A stretch of DNA of 64,000 nt from positions 244,145,177 through 244,209,176 of the forward strand of contig JALIGW010000002.1 in the NCBI GenBank assembly GCA_023053685.1, given 5' to 3'. The notes beneath the pieces are model-generated. The model was not told where the DNA came from and did no database searches. It was given only the letters and a program-made list of their open reading frames with translations. Below are positions 1 through 10,649 of the stretch, one piece after another; position 1 is the first letter of the stretch, and each line of letters begins with the position of its first letter. The translations under genes and the position numbers were made by a program. Source of the DNA: Diadophis punctatus similis (Eukaryota > Chordata > Lepidosauria > Squamata > Dipsadidae).

Positions 1-2860
1 CTGGAGGGAACCTTGGATCTCAGTGTGGTCTCTTTGCCTCCCCCAAAAACGACAGGAAATATGAGAAAAGGGAAGAGATCCCCAGGAACTCTCTGGGGTG
101 CAAGGAAAGTAATATCCATGCTTCTCTATCCCTCTTCCTTTGGGGGGGAATCTGGGGAGGGGGTCACAATAAGGATACCTACACCCATACTCCTGGGCTC
201 TCCTAGCCCTTCGACCCCCACCTACCCTGAATACCCCAAACTTTTCTTCTCTCCCCCAATCTTCATATCCCCACTAGCTTTCTTTGAATGGTTTTCAAGG
301 CCTCTTTCCTGTCCCCCTCCCAAATAGACCCCCTGTTTTCAGTCTTTGGGTGTGTGTGTGTGTGTGTGTTGCAGCTTCAGGGGGCTGCTTCATGCCGGGA
401 CCGGAGGGCAGTGTGGGCTTCCTTTTGTGCCCCCCTCCCCATGATTCTCCACTTGAATCTCCCTTTCTCTGTGTGCCTGGAGGGGTGGACTAGATGCCCT
501 CTTAAAGTCCTTTGATGCCTCCTTGAGTCTAGTCTGTGTCTGCCGAGATTTCAAAAGGGGAAAGTGGAGTCTCTATGAAGAGCCTCCATCCTCCAGGTCA
601 TGGTTGTCCCTAAGATGCTTTTCCAAAAGGAAGCTGGACTTTCTTGGTTTTTTTCCCTTGAAAACGTTTCCCTTCTCATCCCAGAAGCTTCCCCAGTTCT
701 GACTGAGCGGTGGAGGATGGAAGGATGGAAATTCCTCACAGTCCTTTGGTGCTGAATCAGGGTGCAAAGGGGTGTGGAGCCTCCCTGAGGCTGCTGAAAG
801 GACCCTGTTGTAGACAGGAGGTTGGGGGGGGTCCTTTTCACCCCCCTCTGTTGTGGGAGGGCTGTTCATTTTGGCCAAGATGGCCGCTTTGGCCCCTCTT
901 TCCATCCAGGGCTCCTCTCTGTCCAGAAGGTGGAGGTGGCTGTCCTCGAAAGAGCCAGCCATGTCATTTTAGATGCAGATGGACGTCTCCTCCTGATGGC
1001 TTTGTCCTCCCATTCCCCCCTCCCAGTCAGTCAGAACTGAAGAAGCTTCTTAGATGAGAAGGGAAACGTTTTCAAGGGGAGAAAAATACCCAAGAAAGTC
1101 CAGTTTGCCTTTTTGGGGGGGGGGGAAATGCACCTTTGGGAAGTGAAGCCAAAGTTTTGGGGCTCCTTCCGACTCAGTCTGGGGGGGAGGAAGCCCCCAA
1201 CAGTGGCCGATCAGTTGAGTTTTTTAGAAGTTAGCCAAGGGGGGGGGGCAGAGAGTGGCTGAAAGGCTGGGGTCCCCGGAAACCCCTCCCTGCAACCCCG
1301 TTTTTGCCCTCATTTGCTGCCCTGGTTAAATTCACAAGTTCCCGACCGAGCAGCAGCTCCTGGAGACATGAAACGTTCTTCCCCCCCAAGACCCCAGAGC
1401 AAAGGAGCCCCCAGGAGACGCCCCCCCCAGACCCCACACAGGAGGGACGCCCCTTCAGCACCCAGGACGCTGCGCTGGGCCTGTGGGAGAGACCCTCCCT
1501 CCAGAAGTTGCTTCCTGGTGCAGCAGCCCCGGGACCTCAGTTGAGGAATGGGAGGCGGTCCAGGGTTCAAATCCTGATGCTGCCACCCTTTCAGCATGGG
1601 TGCCTGCTGTGGCCTGGCTGAGGTCCTGCTTTGAGCAAGGGTCCTGCAGAGCCAGTTTGGATGATCGGGAGGGGGGGCTTCATTGCAGGGGGGGTCTGGG
1701 TGTCCTGAGAAGGGGACCCCCAGATTCCATGGTTATTCCCAACTTTCCTTCTCCCCCCACAGCTTAAGTCCTACTATGCACCTTTGCATCAATTTGAGGT
1801 TCAGCTCTCTTCTCAGTCCCCTGCAGCCCCCCCAACGCCATCTCAAAGGGATAGTTTCACAAAGGGGATAGTTTTGAAGAGTCAGTTTAGGGGAGCAACC
1901 CCCCCCATATCCTTATCCCTCAGTTCCCCCTTCCCATCCAGGTTCTGATTCAGCAATGGGGGATTATGGGGGGGCAGTTCTGGGTCTCCTCCCCAAATTC
2001 AGAGTCTCCCTCAGGAAGGGAATTGAAGCTCAGCCCCTTTTTAAAGAACCTTTAAAAAATGGAGATTCGGAAGAAAAAGTGAAGTTGCAAAAACACTTTT
2101 GCCAAAAAAGCATCTTTTTCTTATACTTTTGGTGGCATTTGTGGATTCAGGTCAGAAAATGCCTCAGTTTACCTCTTTCACTTTTGCTTTCCCTCTCCTT
2201 CCTCTTTTGATGCAAGAAACTTTGGGGCTCGGGTTCTAATTCAGGGTCCGCAAGGTCCCACTCCCACCCAGCCACCGGGGGGGGGGCTGCATCTTGTCCC
2301 ACATCAGCTGCCTTTCCGCCACCCCCACCCCACCTCAGCCACAACTAGGGAAGTGGGGGGGGCTCCCTCTTTGTCCATCAAGGGGGGAATTGAGTGAGAG
2401 AAGGGGAGGAGACCACAAGGAGATCCAAGCTCGTGCAGGATCCCACCTCTCTTGCCCTCCACCCCTTTTCCCACTACTGGGACCCCAGCCACTTTCTCCC
2501 CCCTCCTTCCCCCAGATGAGCCCCCTACTTATTGGGGGTCTCCTTTCCCCCTTCGCTTCCAGGGATCCGGGCCAGCGCCCCCACAAGCAGCATCAGGGGG
2601 ATCCCAGCTGAGCCCATCGATCCTGCCCCACAAAGAGAGAGGAGAAAGATGCGGATGCTCCCAGCCCCAGAGGCAGCATCTGTGGGTCTGGATTGGGGGG
2701 ATTGAGCGTTCTCCTGGAACTTCAGAATTGGGAGTACCCAAAATCAAGGCAACAGTCGGTCCACTAAAGAGAGAAGAGGGCAAAGAAGTAACAGGCAGCA
2801 GAGAGAAAGCAGAGCTGCTTAAATTATTCTTTGGCTGAGTGCAATAAATGTTTTTCTGAA
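1..2860. repeat. Intergenic duplicated block IG1 (left end cut by window)
   Basis: Non-coding block that recurs between the ZNF units. Positions 1-490 match 11094-11580, 25200-25800, 43355-43925 and 59420-59905. Positions 540-2700 match 25850-26800, 44000-45340 and, in shortened form, 59940-60560. It is rich in G and C homopolymer runs and has short open frames in every direction that are not conserved in frame between copies. I see no gene in it. Its right edge, near 2860, is joined directly to a decayed ZNF 3' end, whereas IG3 to IG5 continue into a CCAAT-containing segment that is missing here. Confidence 0.75.
578..1113. repeat. Inverted-repeat retroposon relic in IG1
   Basis: Two arms of about 80 bp face each other, near 630-706 and 1022-1105. 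Both contain the GAAAACGTTTCCCTTCTCAT core and an AGAAGCTT...CAGTTCTGACTGA stretch in opposite orientation, separated by about 320 bp. The same pair occurs in IG3 (25945-26020 and 26335-26425) and IG4 (44070-44150 and 44470-44560). IG2 keeps only the left arm and IG5 only the right arm. From memory, the core resembles the 3' end of Penelope-like retroelements in vertebrates; that assignment is tentative. Confidence 0.55.
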
Positions 2861-2867
2861 AAAAGTA

Positions 2868-3200
2868 CCCTTGCAATACATCAGCGAATCCACAGTGGAG
2901 AAAAACCATATAAATGTTCAGATTGTGAGAAATGTTCCACCCACCCTTCAGCATTTCGCAGGCACACCCGAAATCGCCCGGGCAAGTGCCTTTACAAGTG
3001 TGCAGAGTGAGAGAAAGCTTTTCATTGTAAATCAAAGCTAAAAATCCATCAGAAAATCCATAGAAGAGAGAAATCTCTTCCGTCGTGAACAATGCGGGAA
3101 ACATTTTTTCCAAAAGTCACATCTTAATGTTCACCAGGAACTTCACACAATGACAACAGGGGAATCCTACAATTGTTTGGTGTGAGGAAAATGTTTTAGT
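2868..3200 (+). pseudogene. ZNF 3'-end remnant A'
   Basis: Decayed copy of the last two fingers and early 3' UTR of a ZNF unit. Reading in frame gives a TGEKPYKC-like linker, a finger whose core Phe is Ser and whose final His is Arg, then the C-terminal finger with a TGA inside its Cys region, then a tail resembling the SRDKSLQL ending seen intact at the end of unit B. After the stop it continues into the same 3' UTR text as the functional units (the 'GGGAAATCCTACAATT' type stretch). The upstream fingers are absent. It marks a truncated duplicate lying directly 5' of unit A. A sister copy is at 14915-15240. Confidence 0.8.
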
Positions 3201-4690
3201 CAAGTCACCTTAAATACAATCTGAGAATCGTAATCAAGCAAAAAGTGCATACATGTGGCTCAAAAAGTAGGAGCACTAGTAACTTAGCAGACTGAAATAG
3301 AAAAGAAAAAAAGTTACAAGTGTTGGGGAATGGAGAACATTTATTGCAGAGCACACTTTCAATCACAATTGGCAACAGATTCCCGGTCACAGGTTTATAC
3401 AGTTGTACGTTCTGGCACTCATATGACCGAATCACATTTTATAGCATGTTTTGTGGTCAGTAAGCAAAAAGGAATCCTAAGTATAAAGCAAATCTGATCG
3501 CAAAAGCCAGCCGGTTGACAAGGGCTCATAATGTGGTCACATAACATGGAAAGCGGACGGGAGAAAAACATTTTACAATGGCCAGAATTGTTTTATGGGC
3601 CATCAATGCTTGCCTTAAGTTGAGAACTACTTGTAATGAAATCTTGATAAACCTTGGAGCATTTGCAAAAGGGAGTCACCAAAGACAAATTCCTTGTGTG
3701 TCCAATCACACTTGGCCAATAAAGAATTCTGTTCTGTTCTATTCTATTCTATATAAATATTTGGAATATTGCAAAATACTGACTTCACTGAGACCTCTGT
3801 GACCTCCATAGAGATATCACTTCAAATAGTTTAAATTTAGTGCAAGGTTTTTGTGGGATTCATTGGCTTCACTAAATGAGACCTATCTTAACTCATCACT
3901 TTCCTCTAACCATTAATTCTCTCCTCCTCCTCTGTCCTCCATGAAATGGCATCTCCTTCCCATCCCTACTCAAGATAATGTTTTCCTAGCTGTTTTACTT
4001 GGGAAGTGATCTCTTCCCCACTAATCCCATAGAAATGTCCTTTGTGATATAATGGCTGATGTGCTCAGAAGCTGGGATCTGCCTGGCTCCTATTGGCTAC
4101 TTCAGGGGGACTTCTGGCATCTTCCCGCCCCCTATGAGCCCCTTGATCTGGACACCTGGTTCCCCAGAGGCGCCTGGTACCCGGATGCTCCTCCAGTCTG
4201 ATGGAGGCTCTTTCTCTTTATGGATTTAAGGCTCTTTGGGAAGAAGATCCAGTCCTGGGATACATGGAGGTCAACTGTGAGCCTCCTCAGAAGTAGATCC
4301 CACTGTAGCACAAGGGATGAGGTGCCCATAATTGAAAGGGGAACAGAATTCCCCTCAAAGCTGCTCTTCCTCTGGGTCAGGATCCCCCCCCTCTTCTCCA
4401 GCTCCAGAAACGCCAGGAGCCTTAAAATCAACCAGGGAGAATAGCTCAGGGTGGAAATGGGGGGTCCTTGGTGGTCTCTGAGCTTCGGGGTTTCCCCAGA
4501 GACGTCTCATTACCCAAACTAGGTAACATCATCAGGGCAGCAACCAACCACCAACCTCAGGGAGCCCCAAGGACCCTCCAACTCTTACGGGGGGCCTTTT
4601 TGCGCAATTCTTTCAGGGCATCTGCGGAGCTTCAGCTTCCAGCACCCACACAGATACACACACAGAAAGACACAATTAGAAAGACACACA
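3201..4690. other. Spacer between remnant A' and promoter A
   Basis: No gene seen. Positions 3410-4690 are nearly duplicated at 15210-16440, so this spacer belongs to the A/B duplication unit. Positions 3655-3765 contain a LINE 3' tail. A fragment of the same LINE family in the other orientation is at about 4200-4275, matching 34916-34985. Positions 3201-3407 have no counterpart in the B copy, so they are either an insertion here or a deletion there. Confidence 0.6.
3655..3765 (+). mobile_element. CR1/L3-like LINE 3' tail
   Basis: The end of a LINE on the + strand: a stretch reading AATCACACTTGGCCAATAAAG followed by a short (TTCTA)n tail. The same sequence in reverse, with a longer upstream part, is at 34503-34990. 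LINE tails that seed AATAG/TTCTA microsatellites are known from advanced snakes, which supports the organism call. Confidence 0.65.
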
Positions 4691-4703
4691 AAGGGTTTCG
4701 GAG

Positions 4704-4786
4704 CACGTGGTCCTGGGAAGGCAGATTGGGGAGCCAAAAGCGGAGGGGGAAGGAGAAGAGGCGGGGCTTCAAGGTGGGGGCGGAGC
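4704..4786 (+). promoter_or_regulatory. Unit A promoter core: E-box and GC boxes
   Basis: CACGTG at 4704-4709, inside GGAGCACGTGGTCCTGG, is followed by two GC boxes at 4761-4786 (GGCGGGGCTT and GGGGGCGGAGCC). No TATA box is seen. The E-box recurs in units B, C, F and G. The GC-box pair recurs in B, C, D and E and is weaker in F and G. That conservation, and the position directly 5' of a GC-rich exon with a splice donor, is the case for a CpG-island promoter. Transcription start is not defined by the sequence. Confidence 0.6.
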
Positions 4787-4789
4787 CTG

Positions 4790-5032
4790 AGAGGAAGTCA
4801 GAACCCCACCCCCCGCCTCTCCCCTCCCACTGGCTGGATATCCGCTTCCCTTCGGCCGGCGAGGATCGTCTGCATCTCTCGGGAGAGTCTCTGGCGTTGC
4901 CTGCAAGGAGCGGCTCCCTCCCTTCCCTCCAGGGGGGCAAAGGGGGCTCGGTCTCCGGGCTGGATCTGCCCCCTCCTCGCCCGGCCAAGGCTCCCCGGGA
5001 GATGCCGGATGGTTCCGGGAAGGAAGTTTGGG
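4790..5032 (+). other. Unit A exon 1 (probable 5' UTR)
   Basis: GC-rich exon ending at a good splice donor (GTAAGT at 5033-5038). The same exon is recognisable in all seven units. An ATG at 5002, shortly before the donor, exists only in A and B, and the long open frame through this exon is not conserved in C to G, so I read the exon as non-coding. If A's exon 1 is spliced to the exon at 5861, the frame from that ATG meets a stop within four codons. Positions 5033-5860 are intron with no gene seen. Confidence 0.55.
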
Positions 5033-5860
5033 GTAAGTTCCTTCAGAAGGTCTTTCTGTGGTTCCTCAGACCACGAGGTCTCTGAGCATGCGTATCCCGC
5101 AAGTGCTGTTCAAAAATAAGTGTAAATTGTGCTTTAAAACATTTACTGAGATTTCTAATGTGTTATTAACACACTCTGCCCTCTTTGCAACGGGGAGGGG
5201 AGGTTTTGGGGGAAAGGAAAGAAGTTTAAATTAGTTGAATTGATCCACAAAAGAGATCCTCTTTCTTTGAGCTCTCTCTGAAAGGCCAAAAATAAAATCC
5301 TTTGTTTTTATACTAATCTTTTCTTTGCTTCTGCTTTAAAAAGATGGGTAGAATTTCTAAACTTTGTTATTTTCCTTGTTTTGCCCAGAAGAGGCTGTGA
5401 TGTGGGAGCCCCTACATCACAGGTGGATGTTTTGATGGTGGATGTTTTTGAAAGGACAAAGGAAGTTTTGAGGGGGGTCTTGTGAGGAGCTGATGGCCAG
5501 AAGGCTCACTTAAATAATTGTAAATAAATTTTTGAAAAGCCTAACTGGAATCTTTGTGGCCTTGCAGCCTCCAAAAAGAGCAGGAAAGAGCAGCCCTTTT
5601 CACACATGCTCTGCCCCATCTGATCTCTCTCATCTTCCACTGAGTTTTCCTTCGCACAACTATGCTTTGGTCCCTGTTGGACTTCATCCTGCTGGTTTCT
5701 TCCATTTTGTCTTATGAAGATATTTTTGAATTACGATTCAATCTTCATTATTTTGTATCCTCATCCAATAATCCTACTTTCTCCTCCCTCTTCCACATCA
5801 TTTACAGATCATGTTCAATATCACTGTCTGCATCTGAGCCTTTTTCATTTCTCTTTGCAG

Positions 5861-6096
5861 GAGACCAGTGAGGATGTGGCTGTGAACTTCACAGAGGAGA
5901 AAGAGACGTTCCTGGATTGGGATCCACCAACCTTTGGCCAGGACTCCTTTCCAGAGAATTTGGAAATCGTGGCCTGGATGGAGAAGCAGCTTCCTGCACA
6001 AAGGGCCAATCGATTGATTAAGGAGAAACCAGATCGGTCAGCAGTGAGGGTCATACCTGGCCTTGAGCCAGAGATCTCTTCATTGTAACTTTAAAG
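5861..6096 (+). other. Unit A KRAB-A-derived exon 2
   Basis: Acceptor CTCTTTGCAG ends at 5860 and donor AAAG/GTAAGT is at 6096/6097. The open frame begins ETSEDVAVNFTEEKETFLDW and aligns without gaps to the KRAB A-box. It keeps the Asp-Val pair and the Glu-Asn...Ile-Val-Ala end, but the Trp is lost and the Met-Leu-Glu motif needed for KAP1 (TRIM28) recruitment reads Phe-Pro-Glu. In A a 4-base insertion near 6013 shifts the end of the frame relative to B and F. A stop lies before the donor, so this exon cannot extend into the finger ORF. It is probably 5' UTR with an upstream ORF; whether it is translated is unknown. Confidence 0.7.
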
Positions 6097-6639
6097 GTAA
6101 GTAAACAAATCTTGGTTAAATCTTGGTTTGCAGAACAAGCATCCATTTTTAAAAATCTTTATTTGACAAATGAGCAATGCAGAAAAAATGGTTTTTGCTC
6201 CCAAGGAGCTGTTTGGGGGCGTAATGTAGTTCCATTGAGGACTTAGACGTTGAATGTGGTTGGGCAGCCAGTTACAAATCCATCAGGTGATGATGCTATC
6301 CCAATTTTTTTTTTATCTTGCCAAGAACTAGGTTGCTTTGTCTGCTTTGTCTACTTTGTCACATGCCTTACTGAAGTCCACGTATGCTATGTCCACAGAA
6401 TTTTAGCCGCTTTGTCAAAGAATTCAGTAAGGTTTTCTGCCGTGCCCCTTTTTTACTTTATTTTATAAAATATACACAAGGTATCACGAGGAGGCCCGGA
6501 TCGAAAAGTCATGGTGGGATGGAGCTCATATGTGCAAAAATGAGAAGAAGCAGGAAAAAGGGATGAGAATGAGAAATGGGTTGTTTACATTAGCCTGAAG
6601 TCTTTTTCCTTCTCTTTTGTTTATGTGATGCCTTTAGTT

Positions 6640-7131
6640 TAGCGTAGTTTAGTTCATTGTCATTGCACCTCGAACAATGGAATTAAATGCCATCTTCAGT
6701 GTACATTATTACTATAAATATAGAACTCAAACACACATCCTTCGCATTCTATGCAATTGAATTGAAAACCCCAGATATTGCATTAACATTGCACTATACA
6801 GTAGAATTCAATCTAGCTACTGCTCTGGGATAAAAGCTGTTTTTCAGCCTATTTGTCCTTGTTTTTATTGTCCTGTACCGTCTGCCAGATGGTAAAAGTA
6901 AAAAAAAAAAGGGTGCCCAGGATGAGATGGATCTTTAAGAATGTTTTGAACTTTCTTAAGACAGCGGGAGCTATAAAGCTCTTCCAAAGAGGGGAGAGGG
7001 CAACCAATGATCCTCTGGGCAATGACGTTGACCCTCTGGAGCGCTGTCCTATCTGCCACTGTGCAATTGGCAAACCACACACAGGTGCAGTAAGTTAAAA
7101 TACTCTTTATGGTGCAGCGGTAGAAGGTCAC
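6640..7131 (-). mobile_element. L2/CR1-clade LINE ORF2 C-terminal fragment
   Basis: The minus strand encodes the segment after the reverse transcriptase in broken form: FYRCTIKSILTYC, then ALQRVNVIAQRIIGCPLPSL, then CLKKVQNILKDPSHPGHPFF and an LPSGRRY-like stretch. This order is typical of L2-type LINEs in fish and reptiles. It is 5' truncated and the frame is interrupted, so it is inactive. It lies in intron 2 of unit A only. Confidence 0.7.
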
Positions 7132-7876
7132 TTAGTTTTTGGTAATTCCTGTAGTTTGTCCTGGACTTATGACCACAATTGGAGTCTTGGTCATTGAGCA
7201 AAGTGGTCATTAAGTAAGATGTCATGTGAGAGCTTGGCTCAATGACTGCAATACTGTACTCCTGATTGTGGTTGTTAAGCGATTTCACGTGTCATTAAGC
7301 AGACAAAGTCCCAGGTAAGGAATGTGGGGTTGTCTGAAGTGAGCAGGAGACGCCTTGTGATTCCCAGGCACAGGCCGCATTCGATTTCAGGGCTCCTGGA
7401 GAACCCAAGAGATGCTTTGGGACACGTTGCTTGGAAACTGTATGGAACATGGAGCTTGGAAAATGGAGCTAGGTTGCAAAGGCCTCCGATGTGGGGATTA
7501 AGGCCACATTTTTCAGTGGTAGCGGTGACACTGGGGTGAAGGCCAGGCCTGGGGACAGTGGCAGATGGCTGAGAGTGCTGAAGGCCCCCACTTAAGGCCC
7601 AGCCCCAGCCCAGCATTGCTGTCAGTCAGGGCTGCTTTGCATGGCTGGGATTAGCTTCCAGGGGTGGCACCAGATTTGCATCCCACTTTAGTGGGTGGGT
7701 CCCCAATTTATGGATGGCCTCTGCCTGTCTTCTCCCCCTCCTTAGATGCCCCCCACGAGCATTGCCTGCTCCTCCCGCCACGTAAGGACCTCCAAGATCA
7801 CTTAATGATTGCAACCAGGAGTGTGGGATGGCAGTTGTGGAGTGAAATGATCCCGTGATCCCTCCTCCAACCACTG

Positions 7877-8266
7877 TGTTCTGGTTCCAACTAATGATCC
7901 CAAGGGATTCAGCACTCTGAGATTTTAGGCTTCCTCAAACAACTGCTTTATTGAGTTCATCATTTCGGCACGGATGAACTTAAAACCACCTCCAGCTGTT
8001 TCCCACGCTTTCAGCATAATTAAACGTTAGAGATCCCCCCTCCTCTAGGGTCACAGGTCACATTGCCCAATTAGGTGTTCTTGCATTTCCTGGCAACAAG
8101 TTCCATTCTCCTGCCGGCACCTGTTGGGAAAGACCTTGGTTCCCACGAGATAGCAGGTTGTTTTGCCTAGATCACATTCCATTCTTCTGCCCCCTCCCCG
8201 AGCTGTGTGGCAACTAGGGAAAACGGAAGATGGCTGCGGCAGGCTGGATCCGTTTCAGAGCTGACA
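7877..8266 (-). mobile_element. Gypsy-type solo LTR in unit A
   Basis: Begins TGTTCTGG and ends GAGCTGACA, flanked by the 5-bp target-site duplication CACTG (7872-7876 and 8267-8271). A CAATAAAG polyadenylation signal on the minus strand (about 7950) gives the orientation. Unit C has the empty site: a single CACTG near 31056 followed by the same CTTCACTGAA text. Copies at the orthologous place are in units B and F. It resembles the LTR of the Gypsy remnant at 50803. Confidence 0.8.
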
Positions 8267-8589
8267 CACTGCTTCACTGAACGACCGAGGTCCCAGTCCC
8301 CATCATGGTCATACATTGAGGACATCTCTCTTACGAATTTAGGGACTCCCTCAATGTGCCTCAGGTGTACTGAGCATCCTACCCTGGGTGGAGGGTCAGA
8401 CTGGAAGACCCTCAAGGTCCCTGGCAAGGCTAAGATTTTATGATTCTCTCCGTGTCTCAAAAGGAAATATAATTCTTCACTTCTTTCTCCTTCTAACAGA
8501 GGATAAAAGATTGTAACCAAAGATTTACCTGCAAGCCAACTATCAACAGTTAATAGAAAATCAACATAAGGCAGCAACCGCCAGAAAGC

Positions 8590-9909
8590 ATGGAGCCTGG
8601 GAAACTCTTGGATCCCCCGTCAGACACAAGCAGCCCTCCGAAAAACCACGGAAGAACCCATGAATGCTCAGAGTGTGGGAAATCCTTTGCTCGCAGGTCC
8701 CTCCTTTTGACCCACAGGAAGGTCCATGTGGGAAGTGGATCCAGTCAAGGTTTGGAGGGTGAGAAATCTTTCTCTGGGAAAAACTCCAAAGACCTCAGAA
8801 GCCCCCCAACACTAAAACCCTATAAATGTGAGGAATGTGGTTTATGCTTTAGTCGAAAGTCACATTTCCTTAGACATCATAAAATCCACACTGGAGAGAA
8901 ACCTCATCAATGTCTGGAATGTGGGAAGTTTTTCCGTGAAAAAGCCCATCTCAGAAAGCACGAGAGAATTCACACAGGGGAGAAACCTTACAAGTGTTGG
9001 GAATGTGGGAAGAGCTTTTCTCATAAGTCAAATCTTTCATCCCATGAGAAGATTCATGCAGGAATAAAGTCTTACAAATGCTTTGAGTGTGGAAAATGTT
9101 TCACCCAGAGTTCATCTCTTCGGAGTCATTGGAAAACACACACAGGGGAGAAAAATGAAAAGTGCCACGAATGTGGGAAATGTTTTTCCCGGAAATCAAA
9201 CCTGGTGAAACATCAGACAATTCACGCTGTAGAGAGACCCTATGAATGCCCAGAATGTGAGGGCCGATTTGTAAATTCTTCTGATCTTCGTATACACCAG
9301 AAGAGGCACAAAGGAGAAAAATCCTATGAATGTGGGAAGTGCGGGAAACGTTTTCTTACACGAAGAGAAATTCAGGTTCATCAGAGAATCCACACAGGGG
9401 AGAAGCCATTCCAATGTGGGGAGTGTGGGATGTGCTTTTCCCAAAAACAAAGCCTTGGAAGCCATCAGAGGGTCCACACAGGAGAGAAGCCATACAGATG
9501 CGTAGAATGTGGAAAATACTTTAGAGACAAGGGAGGCCTTTGGAGTCATCGTAAAACCCACACAGGGGAGAAACCATATCAATGCATCAACTGTGGAAGA
9601 TTTTATAGTACCTCATCAGCCCTTAGAAGTCATGTGAAAATTCACACAGGGGAAAAAAACTACAAATGTTTTGACTGTGGGAGAACGTTTGCTCATTCAT
9701 CTAATCTTAGAAGTCACAGCCAAATCCATACAGGAGAGAAACCTCACAAATGCTCAGAGTGTGATAAATGTTTTTCCCATAAAGGTAATCTTGTCAGGCA
9801 TCAGCGAATCCACACTGGAGACAAACCGTATAAATGTCTGGAGTGTGGGAAATGTTTTGCCCATCCTTCAACACTTCGCAGGCACACCCGAAATCACGCA
9901 GCAGAGTAG
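8590..9909 (+). CDS. C2H2 zinc-finger protein, unit A (14 fingers, 439 aa)
   Basis: Predicted nuclear DNA-binding protein. Residues 1-23 are a short leader, finger 1 spans 24-46, then a 31-residue non-finger spacer, then fingers 2-14 from residue 78 to the end in 28-residue steps with mostly TGEKP-type linkers. The start ATG is in a strong context (A at -3, G at +4) and an in-frame stop lies upstream in the same exon (acceptor AACAG at 8499), so this exon holds the whole protein and no KRAB domain can be attached. A TAG at 9907 ends the ORF two residues after finger 14; a decayed 15th finger follows in the same frame (to about 9975), so the protein is C-terminally shortened compared with unit B. 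Target DNA is unknown. Confidence 0.88.
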   Translation: MEPGKLLDPPSDTSSPPKNHGRTHECSECGKSFARRSLLLTHRKVHVGSGSSQGLEGEKSFSGKNSKDLRSPPTLKPYKCEECGLCFSRKSHFLRHHKIHTGEKPHQCLECGKFFREKAHLRKHERIHTGEKPYKCWECGKSFSHKSNLSSHEKIHAGIKSYKCFECGKCFTQSSSLRSHWKTHTGEKNEKCHECGKCFSRKSNLVKHQTIHAVERPYECPECEGRFVNSSDLRIHQKRHKGEKSYECGKCGKRFLTRREIQVHQRIHTGEKPFQCGECGMCFSQKQSLGSHQRVHTGEKPYRCVECGKYFRDKGGLWSHRKTHTGEKPYQCINCGRFYSTSSALRSHVKIHTGEKNYKCFDCGRTFAHSSNLRSHSQIHTGEKPHKCSECDKCFSHKGNLVRHQRIHTGDKPYKCLECGKCFAHPSTLRRHTRNHAAE

Positions 9910-10280
9910 ACTCACAAGTGTGCAGAGTGTGATAAACCTTTTCAAAGTAAATTAAAGCTGAGAAAGCACCAATAATGTCCATAGCAGAGATAAATCTCTT
10001 CAGCTGTGAACAACGTTGGGAGCCCTTTTTTCCCAACATATCTTAATGTTTACCAGGAACTTCACACAGTGACGGGAAATCCTACAATTATTTGGTGTGA
10101 GTAAAATGTTTTTCCTACTGAAGCAAAAGAACCTCAGAGAGTACACAATGAGGCAAAAGGGTGTAAATGTTGGGAGTGTGAGAATATTTTGCTCTGAAAG
10201 CCGCATTATAAACTTACCAGAGTGATTACACAAAAGAGTTATAAGTATGTGGGGAGTTGATATAATGCTTTGTAGAGTAC

Positions 10281-10357
10281 AGGAAGTCCTTGACTTATGA
10301 CCACAACTTGGAATGCATTTTTGGTCATAAGTTCCCTCAGTCGTAAGTCAAGGAACC
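10281..10357. repeat. 3' UTR hairpin (MITE remnant), unit A
   Basis: A 77-bp imperfect palindrome: AGGAAGTCCTTGACTTATGA on one side and CGTAAGTCAAGGAACC on the other, with an inner TGACCA/TGGTCA pair. It is a shortened version of the TA-flanked element at 47110-47344. It sits between the stop codon and the AATAAA, so it would be transcribed. Matching hairpins are in the 3' UTRs of B, D and F, and a decayed one in C. Confidence 0.7.
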
Positions 10358-10629
10358 AGGTATTTCCCTTAATTTTTACTAGAGTGTGTTGATCAATGAG
10401 CAGAAGTGAAAATTTAGAGTGGAGAAAATGGTGCGAAGGGTGGAATGAATCTGGTGGTTTATTTAGTGCTAAAGTTTTGTTGTTGAATCTTCTGGCTGAG
10501 GATGAAGAGGGAAAGTTTTCTTTTTCCTATTATATTTTTGGAATGAATTTTTCTCCTTTTTTCATTGTCTTTTTCATATAGTTACACATAAATATTTGTA
10601 TTAACTTTCTTTCTGTGAATATAATCCTT

Positions 10630-10635
10630 AATAAA
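10630..10635 (+). terminator. Polyadenylation signal, unit A
   Basis: AATAAA about 720 bases after the stop codon, in a stretch (TAATCCTTAATAAAAGT) conserved in units B, D and F and recognisable in C. It marks the likely 3' end of the gene; the intergenic block begins about 20 bases later. Confidence 0.65.
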
Positions 10636-10649
10636 AGTTATCGTTCAAA

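Larger units (their letters stand above)
6097..8499. other. Unit A intron 2
   Basis: Intron between the KRAB-like exon and the finger exon; no gene seen. It contains an L2/CR1-clade LINE fragment (6640-7131, minus), a decayed TA-flanked MITE (about 7140-7310) and a Gypsy-type solo LTR (7877-8266). Unit B lacks the sequence corresponding to about 6385-7850. Unit F lacks about 6110-7190 but carries two extra hAT insertions. Positions 7500-7600 are the empty site for both hAT insertions found in unit F. Confidence 0.6.

Noticed and set aside
4468..5085. 205-codon open frame running through promoter and exon 1 of unit A
   Set aside because: GC-driven; it crosses the splice donor, and its frame and start are not kept in units C to G.
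5532..5717. Conserved 61-codon frame around the CCTCCAAAAAGAGCAGG stretch, possible extra exon
   Set aside because: A weak acceptor-like site precedes it in all units, but no matching donor follows, and the frame is closed in C, D and E. It may be an old exon; the evidence is too thin to annotate.
9196..9582. Minus-strand frames of about 128 codons opposite each finger array (also 20741-21127, 32165-32551)
   Set aside because: Antisense shadows of the repeated finger codons; they recur only because the fingers do.
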